From NCBI RefSeq assembly GCF_004193775.1, contig NC_041003.1, positions 40,863,611-40,927,610 of the forward strand: a stretch of 64,000 bases of DNA, written 5' to 3'. This DNA comes from Glycine soja. Lineage: Eukaryota > Streptophyta > Magnoliopsida > Fabales > Fabaceae. This document shows positions 47,021 through 58,445 of the stretch, one piece after another. Each line of letters begins with the position of its first letter. Position 1 is the first letter of the stretch. Made by a program: the position numbers and the translations under genes. Under the pieces are notes generated by a model, which saw only the letters and a program-made list of their open reading frames with translations, made no database searches and was not told the origin of the DNA.

Positions 47021-48150
47021 GATTTTGGTCCCCGCGTCTCAGGAAATTATTATTTCTACGTACAAAACAAATGAGTTAAATTAACATTTGGTCATTACAC
47101 CAACACCATAGAAAAACAATTAATCAAAGTAAGTGTTAAAAGAGACAATATTCATATCTACCATCTCTATATCTTAAAAATAATTGTTATTCTTTTTATA
47201 GAAATCTTAAAAGAATTCATATTCAGTTATTATTTGACATATTTTTATGCACAATTAAGAAAACTGATTTAGCATATTTATGTTTTAGCAGTCAAAATGA
47301 CTGACCGACCTTAATATAGATTTGAGTCAAATAAAATCATTAAATAATAAACTACTTTATTAAATTTTAATACAATCATATTTTTAAGTCTTAAAGTACA
47401 TACTAGTATTCTTTTATCTGTTTCACTTTTTATATGATTGAAAAAATATTCTAAATTAATTGATATTTTAGAAAATCAACCCAGCATTAATTTTTTTTAT
47501 GAAGAATCTTTAATGGGAGTAATTGTTATTGTATAATAAATGAGAAAAAAGTATAATAATTAAAGATATAAAGAGTGTATTAAGAGGTCACACAATACTA
47601 TTTTATATTTATTTTTAAAAAATATTATTTATATTAAGAGTAGTATTTCCTCTAAACTCATATAAATAAAAAATTATTTTATATGTTGGATTCAAATATA
47701 AACAAATATAAATAATTTTATTTTTATTTAATGATATAATATATTTTGTATACTAAAAAATGTTAAACATGTTATAACTCAATTTTAGTTTTATGTTTTC
47801 GTGCTTATACTTTAACATTGGCCGAAAATAACCACAGGATATATAAATTAATTTTTTTGGTATATATTTACATATACATACATATATATATATATAGTTT
47901 AAGTAAGATTCCTTTTTATTTATTAACATTTTAATGTCCCGTTTTTTTTTTCACTGTATCTGTACCTGTACAATTTGGTCAACAAAAGATATAGAAAGAA
48001 AACAATATTATTATTCCTCAATTAATTTATAAATATAAGTAACAGTAAGTTTTATATTGCTTCATGTATAACACCCACCCACCCGTACAGACTAGACACA
48101 CACACAGATATATAATTGGTACTTTACTTATTTTGATAAATTAATTGGAA

Positions 48151-48163
48151 ATAATAATAATAA

Positions 48164-48194
<31 letters not shown>
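48151..48194. repeat. (AAT)n/(AAAT)n compound microsatellite
   Basis: About five AAT units run directly into about eight AAAT units. Confidence 0.9.
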
Positions 48195-49229
48195 CGAGGA
48201 GTGATAATAGAGACCTTTTGTCAGTAGTATCAAACTATCATTTTGCATGACACTGGGAAAAAAAACTATCATTTTGCAATAAATTAATATGTGTTAATTA
48301 AATAATTGCACTAAATTATTGTATACATGTGCCTATTAACTATAATTAATTAATTTAGATAACACGACAATATATTTATATATCATTGGTTCAATTTATA
48401 TGACTTTCTTTTAAAAATTTACAACTTCTTTAACATATCTATTTGTTTTTTATTCGTATCAAACATAAATCAAATCACTTTAAAATTAATTTAACATTCA
48501 TCCAAACATACACTTAAAGCTAAGAAATAGAAAACAAAGAACATGCAAGTTTGGCGTAAGTTTGCAAGTGGCTTTATGATTCAAATTTCAGGACAAGATG
48601 CATTATTTTCTTTGCATGATCATTATTTTTATATTGTTTTTTTAATAAGACACCGGCAGGCAAATAACTATTATTAGAATGATAGGATATTAATATTTCA
48701 TTAACTTGATGCACACAAATGGCGTAAAAACAACAAGGAAGATCAATTTTTGTAGATCGAATGCTGTTTAAATTCATTTATGTTGAAAATGAACATCTTT
48801 TTCAGTTTTTAATAAAGAAGTAAACAAATCTCTAAGCAAACATAGTTTCATGGTCTCATTGGTCTACTCAAATTTGTTACTTTTTACTGTTTTTTTTTAA
48901 AAAAAAATTATGGAGCGTAGGCACCGATTTATACAGTAAGAATTTATTCGTTAAGAGGATGAGACATATGCCCAGATGACCATCATGCATGCAACATTAC
49001 CCCTCCGGGTGTGTGCAGGGGCTGGTGGGTGGATGAAGCCAAATGAACTACTGTATATTTGGATATTGGAGAGAAGATTAGTGTTTTTTTTTTTGGTGTT
49101 GGAGATTAGCATAATATTCACATTTATTAGGGAAGAAAAGTAGTATAATTTACTTTATTTTTAAGTAAAATAATATAATTGCACGTGTAAAAGTACAATT
49201 ACAAAGAGGTTTAAATAATTGTTTAGTCC

Positions 49230-49660
49230 ATTTAAATATTTAAGACAAAATTGTAAATTTGATCTTCCATTTTATCTTTAATTTCGGATTTTTTCTCCCG
49301 GTAAAATTATTCATAAATCTTATCTTCTTATTTAATCAAATCACGTAATGTTGGTCCTCCAGCCTATAATTGGACGTTGACTGTGATAAAGTAATATTGG
49401 CGATCACTTGTCATGTTCTGATTGGTCAATGAAAACAACAATGCATTTTCCATGGAGTTGACATCCAATGAGAACATGACACGTGACAGTCATCATCTAA
49501 CAAGACCATGATACACTTGTCAGTTAATATTCTTTTGTAACAGTCAACGTTCAATTGTGGATTAGGGGACCAACATTGTAGTTTGATTAAATATCAGGAC
49601 AAAATTCGTAAATAATTTTGCCGGAAGACAAAATCTAAAATTGGAGACAAAATAAAGGAT
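49230..49660. mobile_element. MITE-like element with long imperfect inverted repeats (~430 bp)
   Basis: The left arm (TTTTATCTTTAATTTCGGAT, then CCCGGTAAAATTATTCATAAA) is mirrored on the right (TCGTAAATAATTTTGCCGGAAG, then AAATTGGAGACAAAATAAA). The inner pair TATAATTGGACGTTGAC / GTCAACGTTCAATTGTGG is also inverse. Arms are about 130-150 bp around a core that is GC-richer than the flanks. No coding capacity. Confidence 0.6.
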
Positions 49661-51958
49661 AAAAAATACAAATTTTTCAATATTTAAATTTTTTGGTTTT
49701 AGATATTTTCTATGGTTAAATAATAATGCTTACATATAACACACAAACAACATTGATAATCCATTAACTTGTCACGTTATCAATACATCTAAAAGAATAA
49801 TTACATATAATTTTGTTGTGAACTGTGTATTTAAATTTCTAATCAACTATTCTAAGCATATGAAAATTTAAAAATACAGCTTAGTAGTTTATTAAAAAAT
49901 AATTACACATGAATGTCTTAACATGACAAGTTAATGGTTGTCCATAATGCTCTTTTGTCATAATTTAATATTGTTGTTTACTAAAATAAATCTTAAAGGA
50001 ATAAATCAAAACAAAAATGTTTAAAGACTGAATTTCAAATTCTCTTATTTGATAGGAATCAAAATTAGTTATTTATCTTAATAATATTTATTGTCTCGGA
50101 ACATGTCATCCGTAGTTTAACAGCAATGTTTGGTACTGTGTTCTCGAACTCAAAATTGCATCAAAATGGAAGCAATTACAAGTAGCTTCCATGTTTTTTT
50201 TTTTGTAACAATTTAACGTGATTTGAACAACTTGAAGCAGATCTAAACACTCACTAATAGCAGTGGTCCAAAAACAAAAAACAAAACTTGTTTTTTAAAG
50301 TTATTGAGAAGGACTTTTTTATGGCGTTTGTGTAGGTTCCTTTCAGATACAAGTTACAACTATCTTTTTCGTTTTTTCTCATATGTATTATTACAGTATT
50401 ATAATTCTATTCGATTCAGTACCTTGTAACTAACAGGTTTGAAAATTCAAATTACTTCTAATTGAGTAGATGCACATAAGAAAATGTTTGAGTCACTAAT
50501 CAATTCGTAAGACTGCTAGTACCGATCCATACATCGCGGATTAGTAATTAAGCAATAAATAATGTTATTACATGCATGAGCTGAGATTGCAATCACGTTT
50601 TAAAATTGGTTCAAGACTCTGCATTTAATTATAGATGCAAATGTTTTATTTTATTCTTTAAGTGGATCGAATTTTAAGCTTTTTTTGCTGCAAACTTTTG
50701 TAAGTTGAATAAAGGATGATAATACTAATAATTAATAAAATAGTACTGTACATTATACATGGTTACTTCGACATTGACCCAACTAGAGTTTTTGCTGGTC
50801 TTTGTTTCGTCCTTTTGTGACATCTATTTAAATTTAAATTCAATATAGATCAGGCATATATAACTATACTCCGAAGATCTTTTCCCCACACTTATGTATT
50901 CTGGCATTGGTTGTGTTTATGGTGGATATCGAAGGTTGATTGTGTGATCCCCCGTGGTCGAGACTCGAGGGTCTTGTTATCCTGTCCTTGTGTTTTGTTT
51001 AGATTAAGAGAGAAATAAATATATATAAAAAAAAGAATGAAAAGAATACATAACCAATGCCTGAAAAAACTATAAATGATAAAAATAAAATAAGAAAAAT
51101 TAATTGTTTTAATGCATGAAAAAAATGAGAAAGAAAGAATTTAATAAATTATATGTAAAACATTTATATACTAATTAAATTTTTTCTTTCCATTACGTTT
51201 TAGTAACAAATTATTTGTTTTTATTTGAAAAAATTATGTTATAAAAATTATTTTTTAAGAAATTTGAAAAAGTAATCTAAATATTTATTATATTATTTTT
51301 CATAAAAAAATTAATATTTATTTATTTGTGTTAAAAAATGTATTTATTTTTTTTAAAAAAAACATATATAGATCGTCATTTGATGTTAACAACTGTAATA
51401 TATCTCTAAACAATAGAATGATAATTTCATTTTTTTAAAATGCTCAAATTGTATTTATGATGTTATCTTGACCTATTTCTGTTTCACTATTTTCCAACCT
51501 ATTATTGATAAGTTGTTTTTGCTGCTACTTTTACCTATGTTCTACTCACTAATTTTTCAATCTATTATTGGTAAATTGCTTTTGCTTTAAATTCAGATTA
51601 ATCGTACGTAAAGTGTTGTGACGTTTTTATTATAATGTTCTCCCATCAGGAAATACTCAGCCACCGCTCAGACAGTCAAATCTCAACCATCGGTTTCTTC
51701 TTTATTACTCAGAAAGAAAGGCACTAATAAATAGAGTTGGAAATTAATTTTGTTCAACTTTAAATTGAAGAAATGGATTCATTACCATGAGACTTGTCAG
51801 CTTAGTTTCTTGTAATTTGGGTTGTTAGTTTCGTTGCACCTTGTAAACACTCAGATTGACGGTGGTTAAAGGTGGAGAAGTATTTTTTTTATTCATAAAA
51901 GTAGAAAATATTATAAAATTTATTATAACTAATCAAATGAGTTAGACCAGGTGAAAAA
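49661..51958. other. Intergenic DNA, no gene seen
   Basis: No frame or RNA is recognised up to the target duplication of the Mutator-like element. Confidence 0.5.
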
Positions 51959-51968
51959 GTAGTATGTC
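51959..51968. repeat. Left target-site duplication of the Mutator-like element
   Basis: GTAGTATGTC here is repeated exactly at 62792-62801, directly outside the other end. Ten bases is within the 8-11 bp range known for Mutator-like elements. Confidence 0.9.
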
Positions 51969-52358
51969 GGCAAATTTACGAAGGAGGGTTGCTTTTGAAA
52001 ACTATTTATCGAACAGGGTTTGTTTTAAAACAATTCACGGGGGGGTCACTTTTGGACGTGGGTGCCGCCATTGACACTGGCGGGAAGCTTGAACCGCCAG
52101 TGGTAATGGCGGGATAGGGGGTGCCGCTATTGCCATTTGCGGGACAGGGGAGAAAGGTGTCGCTATTGCCATTTGCGGGACAGGGGAGAAGTGCATGCCG
52201 CCATTCCTCCTGGCGGGACATGCCTACGTGGCCAGTCCCACCATTGGAGCTGGCGGGAAAGGCTATGGCACTGTTTTTTGATGCAGTTGATGCAGCCTGA
52301 TGGGACTGAAGCATGGGACGAACCGTGATGAGTGAAGCCTGCACCTAGGTTCACATGC
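51969..52358 (+). repeat. Left TIR of the MULE (~390 bp)
   Basis: The outer ~135 bp match the right TIR with about five mismatches. Inward it becomes a series of about six units of the form CCGCCATTG...CTGGCGGGA, two of them a ~36-bp tandem copy (GCTATTGCCATTTGCGGGAC). It ends in GCCTGCACCTAGGTTCAC, shared with the other side. It forms a sharp GC-rich island in AT-rich DNA. Confidence 0.9.
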
Positions 52359-52544
52359 TATCTCTGAAAAAAAAATTTGATGCTAGGGTTGAAGTACTTC
52401 ACATGCACCCAGTTGTAGTTTTAGAGGAGAGTAGGGCACTATATTGGGATAGGAATTTAGAAATGACACAGCTAGGAGGTGACTTCCATACAGACTTAGT
52501 TTAATAATGGTGTGTAAATTTACGTTGTAGATAACTTTTTGCTT

Positions 52545-52653
52545 TCTTTAAATAGAGCAAACTTGCAATCACCACACTCAGCATTTAGAATTTGAGACTG
52601 AAGAGAGTATTGTGAAAGAGGAAGAAAGAGTTTCTTTCAACTTTGATTATACA
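52545..52653 (+). other. Probable 5' noncoding exon of the MULE transposase gene
   Basis: TTTAAATAGAGC near 52547 could serve as TATA box. The following GA-rich leader ends ATTATACA|GTAAGG. An intron from 52654 would end at GATGTAG (53962), seven bases before the transposase ATG. The arrangement mirrors the leader exon at the opposite TIR. Confidence 0.45.
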
Positions 52654-53969
52654 GTAAGGATGTTTTATATTTATTTAAATAAAGTTTTCTTTCATTTTGT
52701 TTATTTATTATGTACAAATTTTTTATTTTGAAGTAACAAATATTATGGTTAGAATGAAATTTGAAGCTCATATTTAAGTGTATTAATTTTGTAAATTACA
52801 TTTTAAATTTAAAAATTATTAGTAGTAATTATTTGTAAGCCTTTTTGTTAATGGTTTTTGCGTTTGAAGTATTATTTGACATATAATTTAATTTAAGACA
52901 AAAAATAATTACATGCTATTTGTTAAGTATTTTGTGGTTTGTTCTGAGTACGAAGTTTCATTTTACTTGTAATAAAATTTAGTATAAGTTAACAAAAAGA
53001 AATTGTAATTTTAATTATAAAAACAATAAGAAAAATATTACCAATTTTAAAAGTCCTGTCATTTAAATTTACTAACATAAAAACTAGCATGGGAATAACA
53101 ATTTTTCGTTACTATATTTATTAGTAATTTATTGATTTTTAATAATGTTAAAAGAAGTTTACTTGGATTTGTAGATTATTTTATACTAGATCAGGTGTAA
53201 TACTTCTCTAATTTTTGAAAAATAATAGGTGAATATTTTATCTCTCCAAGCAATCACTAGTGCAGAAAATTAAAAAATATAGTTGAATTAATTCTTTAAC
53301 ACTCACTAATTTTGTATCTCTTTGTTTTTATCACATATATCATATTAGTTATTATACTTGAATTGTATATATTTCTTTTATCTCCTTGTCTCACTAAGTT
53401 TCAAATTAGTTGTTGACCGAGTATTTTTTGCCTTACATATACGTGCATCTAGTTTAATTAATTAACCATTGAGACTATTCAGTGGAAATGGTTCACAATT
53501 ACGCCTTATTTGTCTCTCCTCCACTCCTATATATAGACAGTATACTTTCCTACTAATTTTCTCATATGTATATATATGATATATCCTTCATTACCGAATA
53601 TATCTCATTTGAGTTAAGTAAGTTGTTCTCGTTAATTAGTACTGAAAAACGGCTTGGAAGATACAAATATTGGGGCGCTTAGACGTGTTGGGCATGTTCC
53701 GTCTGAAATTTTTTTAAGTGTAATCCTTTCATTTATAACCCTTCCATTTTGTGTCTGTCTGGAATTTTTTTGAATTGAGGGAGCGTATATGAATTAATTT
53801 TATTTGAAGTAATGATTTTATTTGTTAGACTAAAATTTGAAGGTAAAGTTTAAGTGAATTAATTTTTGTAATTAGAATTTTTATTATAAAATTAGTATGA
53901 GTAATAATTTATTTTAAAACTACTATTGTTATGATTAATTATTTTTAATTTTGATGATGTAGGTATATC

Positions 53970-56764
53970 ATGAATTCAATTATTACAATGTTGTATTTCA
54001 ACGGAAGAGTATATGAAGATAATGATGGTGTAATATTTGAAGGCAGTAAAAAGGCCATTCAGATTAAACGCGGAATTAGTTTCAATGGTTTGAAAAAAAA
54101 ATTGGAGATAAGGTAAAATTAGAAAATAATGAAATTATTTCTACTATAAGTTGTAGATTTTTAGTTTCAGGAAAATATGTTGCGTTGCAAATTTGTGATG
54201 ACGAAGATGTTGAAACTATGATCGAAAGTTTTCAACAACAACAGCAAATGTCAATTCTAGAATTGTACGTAGAAAAAGATGTTGCTGGTGGTTCGATGTT
54301 TCATGCTGCAAATTCTGTTACGTCATGTGGACGTAATGTATCTCATCATGAGTCGGAACTGCCAAGAAATATAAGCAATTTACATGATGATGAAGATGAT
54401 GATGATGATGATTATCTTGCATCTAACTCATACGTTGAAGAGTCTTTCAATGAAGATGATAGTGATGATGGAATATCTGATACAGACGATGAAGTCACTG
54501 ACATCGTTGAACCAGTTTCAATTGTTCACCCAACCGAAGGTAAATGTTTGTGAAATACAAAATTAGTTGAATACATCTATCTTTTTATGAGAATTGTATT
54601 TAATGGTAACTAAATAGGAGTAGTTTGTTGACATGATTTTTTTTAAAATTATTAGGTGTACCACAAATTCAAAATCCATTTTGGAATGATGCTATGCATT
54701 ATAATAATATCAATTGGAGTCATCCGGACGAGGAGGACATTTGTGGTCTGGACATGCCAACGAATTTTAATGTTGGACAAGAATTATATGTTGGCATGGA
54801 TTTTGACAGTAAAGATGCGGTCAAAAATGCACTGAAACAATATGTGATGAAAGTGCATCAAACTTTTAAGGTTGTTGAAACGAAATCACACAAATATATC
54901 GTTTGTTGCCCCAACAACACCGAAGAGTCTCCTTGCCCTTTTTATATGAGGGCAATTTTATCCAAAAAAACTGATGCATGGAAAGTGACACAATGGGGTG
55001 GACCGCACACATGTCTAAATATGACTATGACACAAGACCATGAGAAGCTTGATTCAAATTTAATTGCGACTTGCGTAGTAGGTACGTTTTTTATGTTCAT
55101 CTTATCCTACTTTTGTGTTATTTGTTATTTTAATTTGTAATTTTATTTTATTATTTGAATTACAGGCATGATCAGAGAAGATCCATCAATAAAAATTTCT
55201 TTGATTCAAGAAAGGATAAATAGTGAATTTTCCTATAAGGTTTCATACAGAAAAGCATGGATGGCCAAACAAAAGGCGATTGCAATTGAATATGGCGATT
55301 AGGAAGAGTCGTATGCGAAACTCTCGTCATGGTTAACACATATGCAAAATCATTCTCCTGGCTCTTACTTTCAAATACTACATGACGATTTTATTGTTGG
55401 TAATAGGGCAAGTCGCGAACATCGTCAATTTCATCGAGTATTTTGGACATTTGGTCAATGCAAAGAGGCTTTTAAGTACTGTAAGCCAATCATACAAGTT
55501 GACGGCACACATTTATACGGCAAATACCGTGGGACCCTGTTAATGGCCACATCGCAAGATGGAAATGGTGGTGTTCTTCCTCTAGCATTCGCCGTGGTCG
55601 AAGGCAAGACGCTAACAACATGATCATGGTTTTTGGCCGACTTGCGTGAACACGTCACAAATAAGAATGGAATTTGTCTAATATCTGATTGTCACGCGAG
55701 TATAAAGTCTGCTGTCGCTAACGAACATCTTGGTTGGCAACCTCCCCACGGTTATCATGTGTACTGCGTCCGACACATAGCCAGCAATTTCAATCGCAAA
55801 TTCAACAACGCGAAACAAAAAGAGATGTTCAAGAAATTGGGTAAGGTTTATTTTATACATTAATTTAATTTGAGTTTGATGTCTACGTACAAATTTTGAT
55901 GATAACAAATTTGATGCAGCGTACACTTCTTGCAAGCATGTGTTTGATCAAAAATTAGAAATATTTCGTCAACTGAGTCCAGCCATAGCAAGATGGATTG
56001 ATCGCATTTCAAAGGAAAAATGGAGCATGGCTTACGATACATCTGGATGACGATATGGTCACATGACAACCAACCTATCAGAATGTGTGAATAAGGTGTT
56101 GAAAGATTGTCGCAGCATTCCAATAACAGCGTTGGTCAAGTCAACATATAGTAGGTGTCGAAAGTACTTTGTTGATCGTGGTCACCAAGCCCAAAGACAA
56201 TTAAGAGAAGGCCAAGTTTATTGTTCTAAGCTTGTTATAGAACTTAGGAAAAATCAAGAATAAGCTTGTTCGCACATCGTTCGCGTGTACGATATCCACT
56301 CGACAAGGTTTGAAGTAGAGGAGACCTTCAATCCTATAACGCAATGTGGCGGACAAAAATGGGCAGTTAACTTGAATGGCCATTATTGTCAATGCGGAAG
56401 GTATTCTGCGCTTCACTATCCATGTTCACACATTATTGCAGCTTGTGGTTACGTGAGCATGAACTACTACCAATATATAGATGTTGTTTACACCAATGAG
56501 CACATCTTAAAAGCATACTCCGCACAGTGGTGGCCTCTTGGGAATGAAGCGGCAATTCCTCCTTCTGATGAGGCATGGACACTAATCCCTGACCCAACTA
56601 CAATTCGTGCGAAAGGTCGACCAAAATCAACAAGGATAAGGAATGAGATGGATTGGGTCGAACCATCTGACCACCGACAAAAATGTAGTAGATGTGAAGC
56701 TGAAGGGCACAATAGGCGCCGATGTCCAATGCAATCTGACCGTGGGAGTAATTCATTTAATTGA
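53970..56764 (+). pseudogene. MURA-like (MULE) transposase, four exons, five disabling lesions
   Basis: Exons 53970-54539, 54656-55081, 55166-55840 and 55920-56764 join with GT..AG introns to about 838 codons. In order they give a PB1-like N-terminus (FNGRVYEDNDGVIFEG), a Asp/Glu-rich linker (54384-54500), a MuDR-type domain (FNVGQELYVGMDFDSKDAVK), a DDE region with Asp in IQVDGTHLYGKYRG, a second Asp in LISDCHASIKS and Glu in TNLSECVN, a SWIM zinc finger (CQCGRYSALHYPCSHII) and a CCHC knuckle (CSRCEAEGHNRRRC). Lesions are a lost base in the A-run 54093-54101 and stops at 55300 (TAG), 55621 (TGA), 56048 (TGA) and 56261 (TAA). The SDC in the second motif replaces family SDR. Intact proteins cut and paste the element in the nucleus. 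Confidence 0.92.
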
Positions 56765-56875
56765 TTTATGTATGTTACATGACTGACTTGTATTGCTTTA
56801 GGTTTTGTTCAATGTATTTACTTGTTGGTCTTCAATGAAATCGTCAGTTACTTTTTGTTGAATGTGTGCTTCTAA

Positions 56876-58101
56876 TGAAATAAAATTACATTTAGAAGTT
56901 GAAATAAATGGAGTGGATCAATCGAGGTTGAGTGACATTGGTGTTGATCGTTAGTTAGAAACGTTAGTGTCTAAGTATTTTGTTTACCTTAGTTTTTTTA
57001 ACTATCTACAATGACAAACTATGGACTTAGTCATTATGGTTTAGTGTCTAAGTATTTTGGTTTAGTGTTTAGGGTCTAAGCCTTAGGTTTTAGTGTTTAG
57101 AACTATGGGATTAGGGCTAAGTTTTTTTATTTGAAGGGTTAGGGTTAGTTCTTATTTTTTTAGGGGTTAGGGGTTAGTTCTTATTTGTTAGGGGTTAGGG
57201 CTAAGTTTTTTTTATTTTAGGGTTAGGGTTAATTTTTTTAATTTGAAGGGGTATGGTTACTTCTTATTTTTTTAGGGGTTAGGGGTTACTTCTTATTTGT
57301 TAGGTGTTAGGGCTAAGTTTTTTTATTTTAGGGTTATGGTTAATTTTTTTTATTTGAAGGGTTAGGGTTACTTCTTATTTTTTAGGGGTTAGGGGTCACT
57401 TCTTATTTGTTAGGTGTTAGGGCTAAGTTTTTTTTATTTTAGGGGTAGGGTTAATTTTTTTATTTGAAGAGTTAGGGTTACTTCTTATTTTTTTTAGGGG
57501 TTAGGGGTCACTTCTTATTTGTTAGGTGTTAGGGCTAAGTTTTTTTTATTTTAGGGTTAAGGTTAATTTTTTTAATTTGAAGGGGTATGGTTACTTCTTA
57601 TTTTTTTAGGGGTTAAGGGTTACTTCTTATTTGTTAGGGGTTAGGGCTAAGTTTTTTTTATTTTAGGGGTAGGGTTAATTTTTTTTATTTGAAGGGTTAG
57701 GGTTACTTCTTATTTTTTTAGGGGTTAGGGTCACTTCTTATTTGTTAGGTGTTAGGGCTAAGTTTTTTTTATTTTAGGGTTAGGATTAATTTTTTTTATT
57801 TGAAGGGTTAGGGTTACTTCTTATTTTTTTAGGGGTTAGGGGTTATTTCTTATTTGTTAGGGGTTAGGGTTTAGCTCTAATATTTTAGGGTTTAGGGTTT
57901 AGGGTTTAGTTCTTATTTTTTATTTTAGGGTTTAGTGCTTATTTTTTAGGGGTTAGGGTTAAGTTTTTTATTTGAAGGGTTAGGGTTTAGTTCTTATTTT
58001 TTAGGGAAATAAAATTACATTTAGAAGTTGAAATAAAATTACTTTTTTCTGAATGTGTACTTCTAATGAAATAAAATTACATTTAGAAGTTGAAATAAAA
58101 T
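56876..58101 (+). repeat. Three copies of a ~31-bp sequence around the minisatellite
   Basis: GAAATAAAATTACATTTAGA followed by AGTTGAAATAAA occurs near 56876, 58004 and 58069. One copy lies before the TTAGGG-type array and two after it. The last two sit in a tandem ~65-bp unit. Confidence 0.8.
57125..57900. repeat. ~111-bp minisatellite of telomere-like motifs, 7 copies
   Basis: The landmark TTATTTGTTAG occurs at 57181, 57293, 57403, 57515, 57627, 57738 and 57850, a step of 110-112 bp. Each unit carries several TTAGGG, TTTAGGG or TAGGGG motifs separated by T-runs such as TTTTTTTATTTTAGGG and TTTTTATTTGAAGGG. Looser TTTAGGG words continue on both sides (about 57030-58195). Plant telomeres are TTTAGGG, but a fixed ~111-bp higher-order period inside a transposon indicates local tandem amplification, not a healed end. 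Confidence 0.92.
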
Positions 58102-58445
58102 TACTTTTTTTTAAGGGTAAGGGTTTAGTTCTTATTTTTTAGGGTTAGGCTTAGTTTTTTTATTTTAGGGTTTAGGGTTAGGGTTTAGTTCACGTTGGAG
58201 TTCATCGTTACTTAGAAACATTAGTTTTTTCCTTTTGGCTACCTTTGTTATTTGGTTTAGGGTTCATTGATTATTATAGTTTGGTACACGACTTAAATTC
58301 TATCCATAAGTAAGCCTTAATAAACTGAATATCATACATTATGCCATGAATGTCAAATTACAAATATACAACAAAGCCTTAATAAACGGAGACATGCAAA
58401 TCATTCATTTTGGTGTCCGTGGTGCCGTGAGGATGTGCCACATGG

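Larger units (their letters stand above)
46386..49229. other. CIPK6 upstream region and intergenic DNA with microsatellites
   Basis: The first few hundred bases are the promoter side of the kinase gene. Beyond that no gene is recognised. Microsatellites lie at 46996-47020 (AT)n, 47880-47896 (AT)n and 48151-48194. Confidence 0.5.

Noticed and set aside
46689..47084. 131-codon plus-strand frame
   Set aside because: It runs through an (AT)n microsatellite that gives an IYIYIYI tract, and it has no recognisable domain.
52006..52344. Open frames of 60-112 codons on both strands in the left TIR
   Set aside because: They arise from GC-rich palindromic modules with few stop codons. No protein family is recognised and the frames differ between the two TIRs.
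57125..57900. Regularly spaced repeats that could suggest a CRISPR array or a true telomere
   Set aside because: Units are contiguous ~111-bp copies without unique spacers, in a plant transposon. The motif is degenerate and held in a longer period, unlike a telomere.
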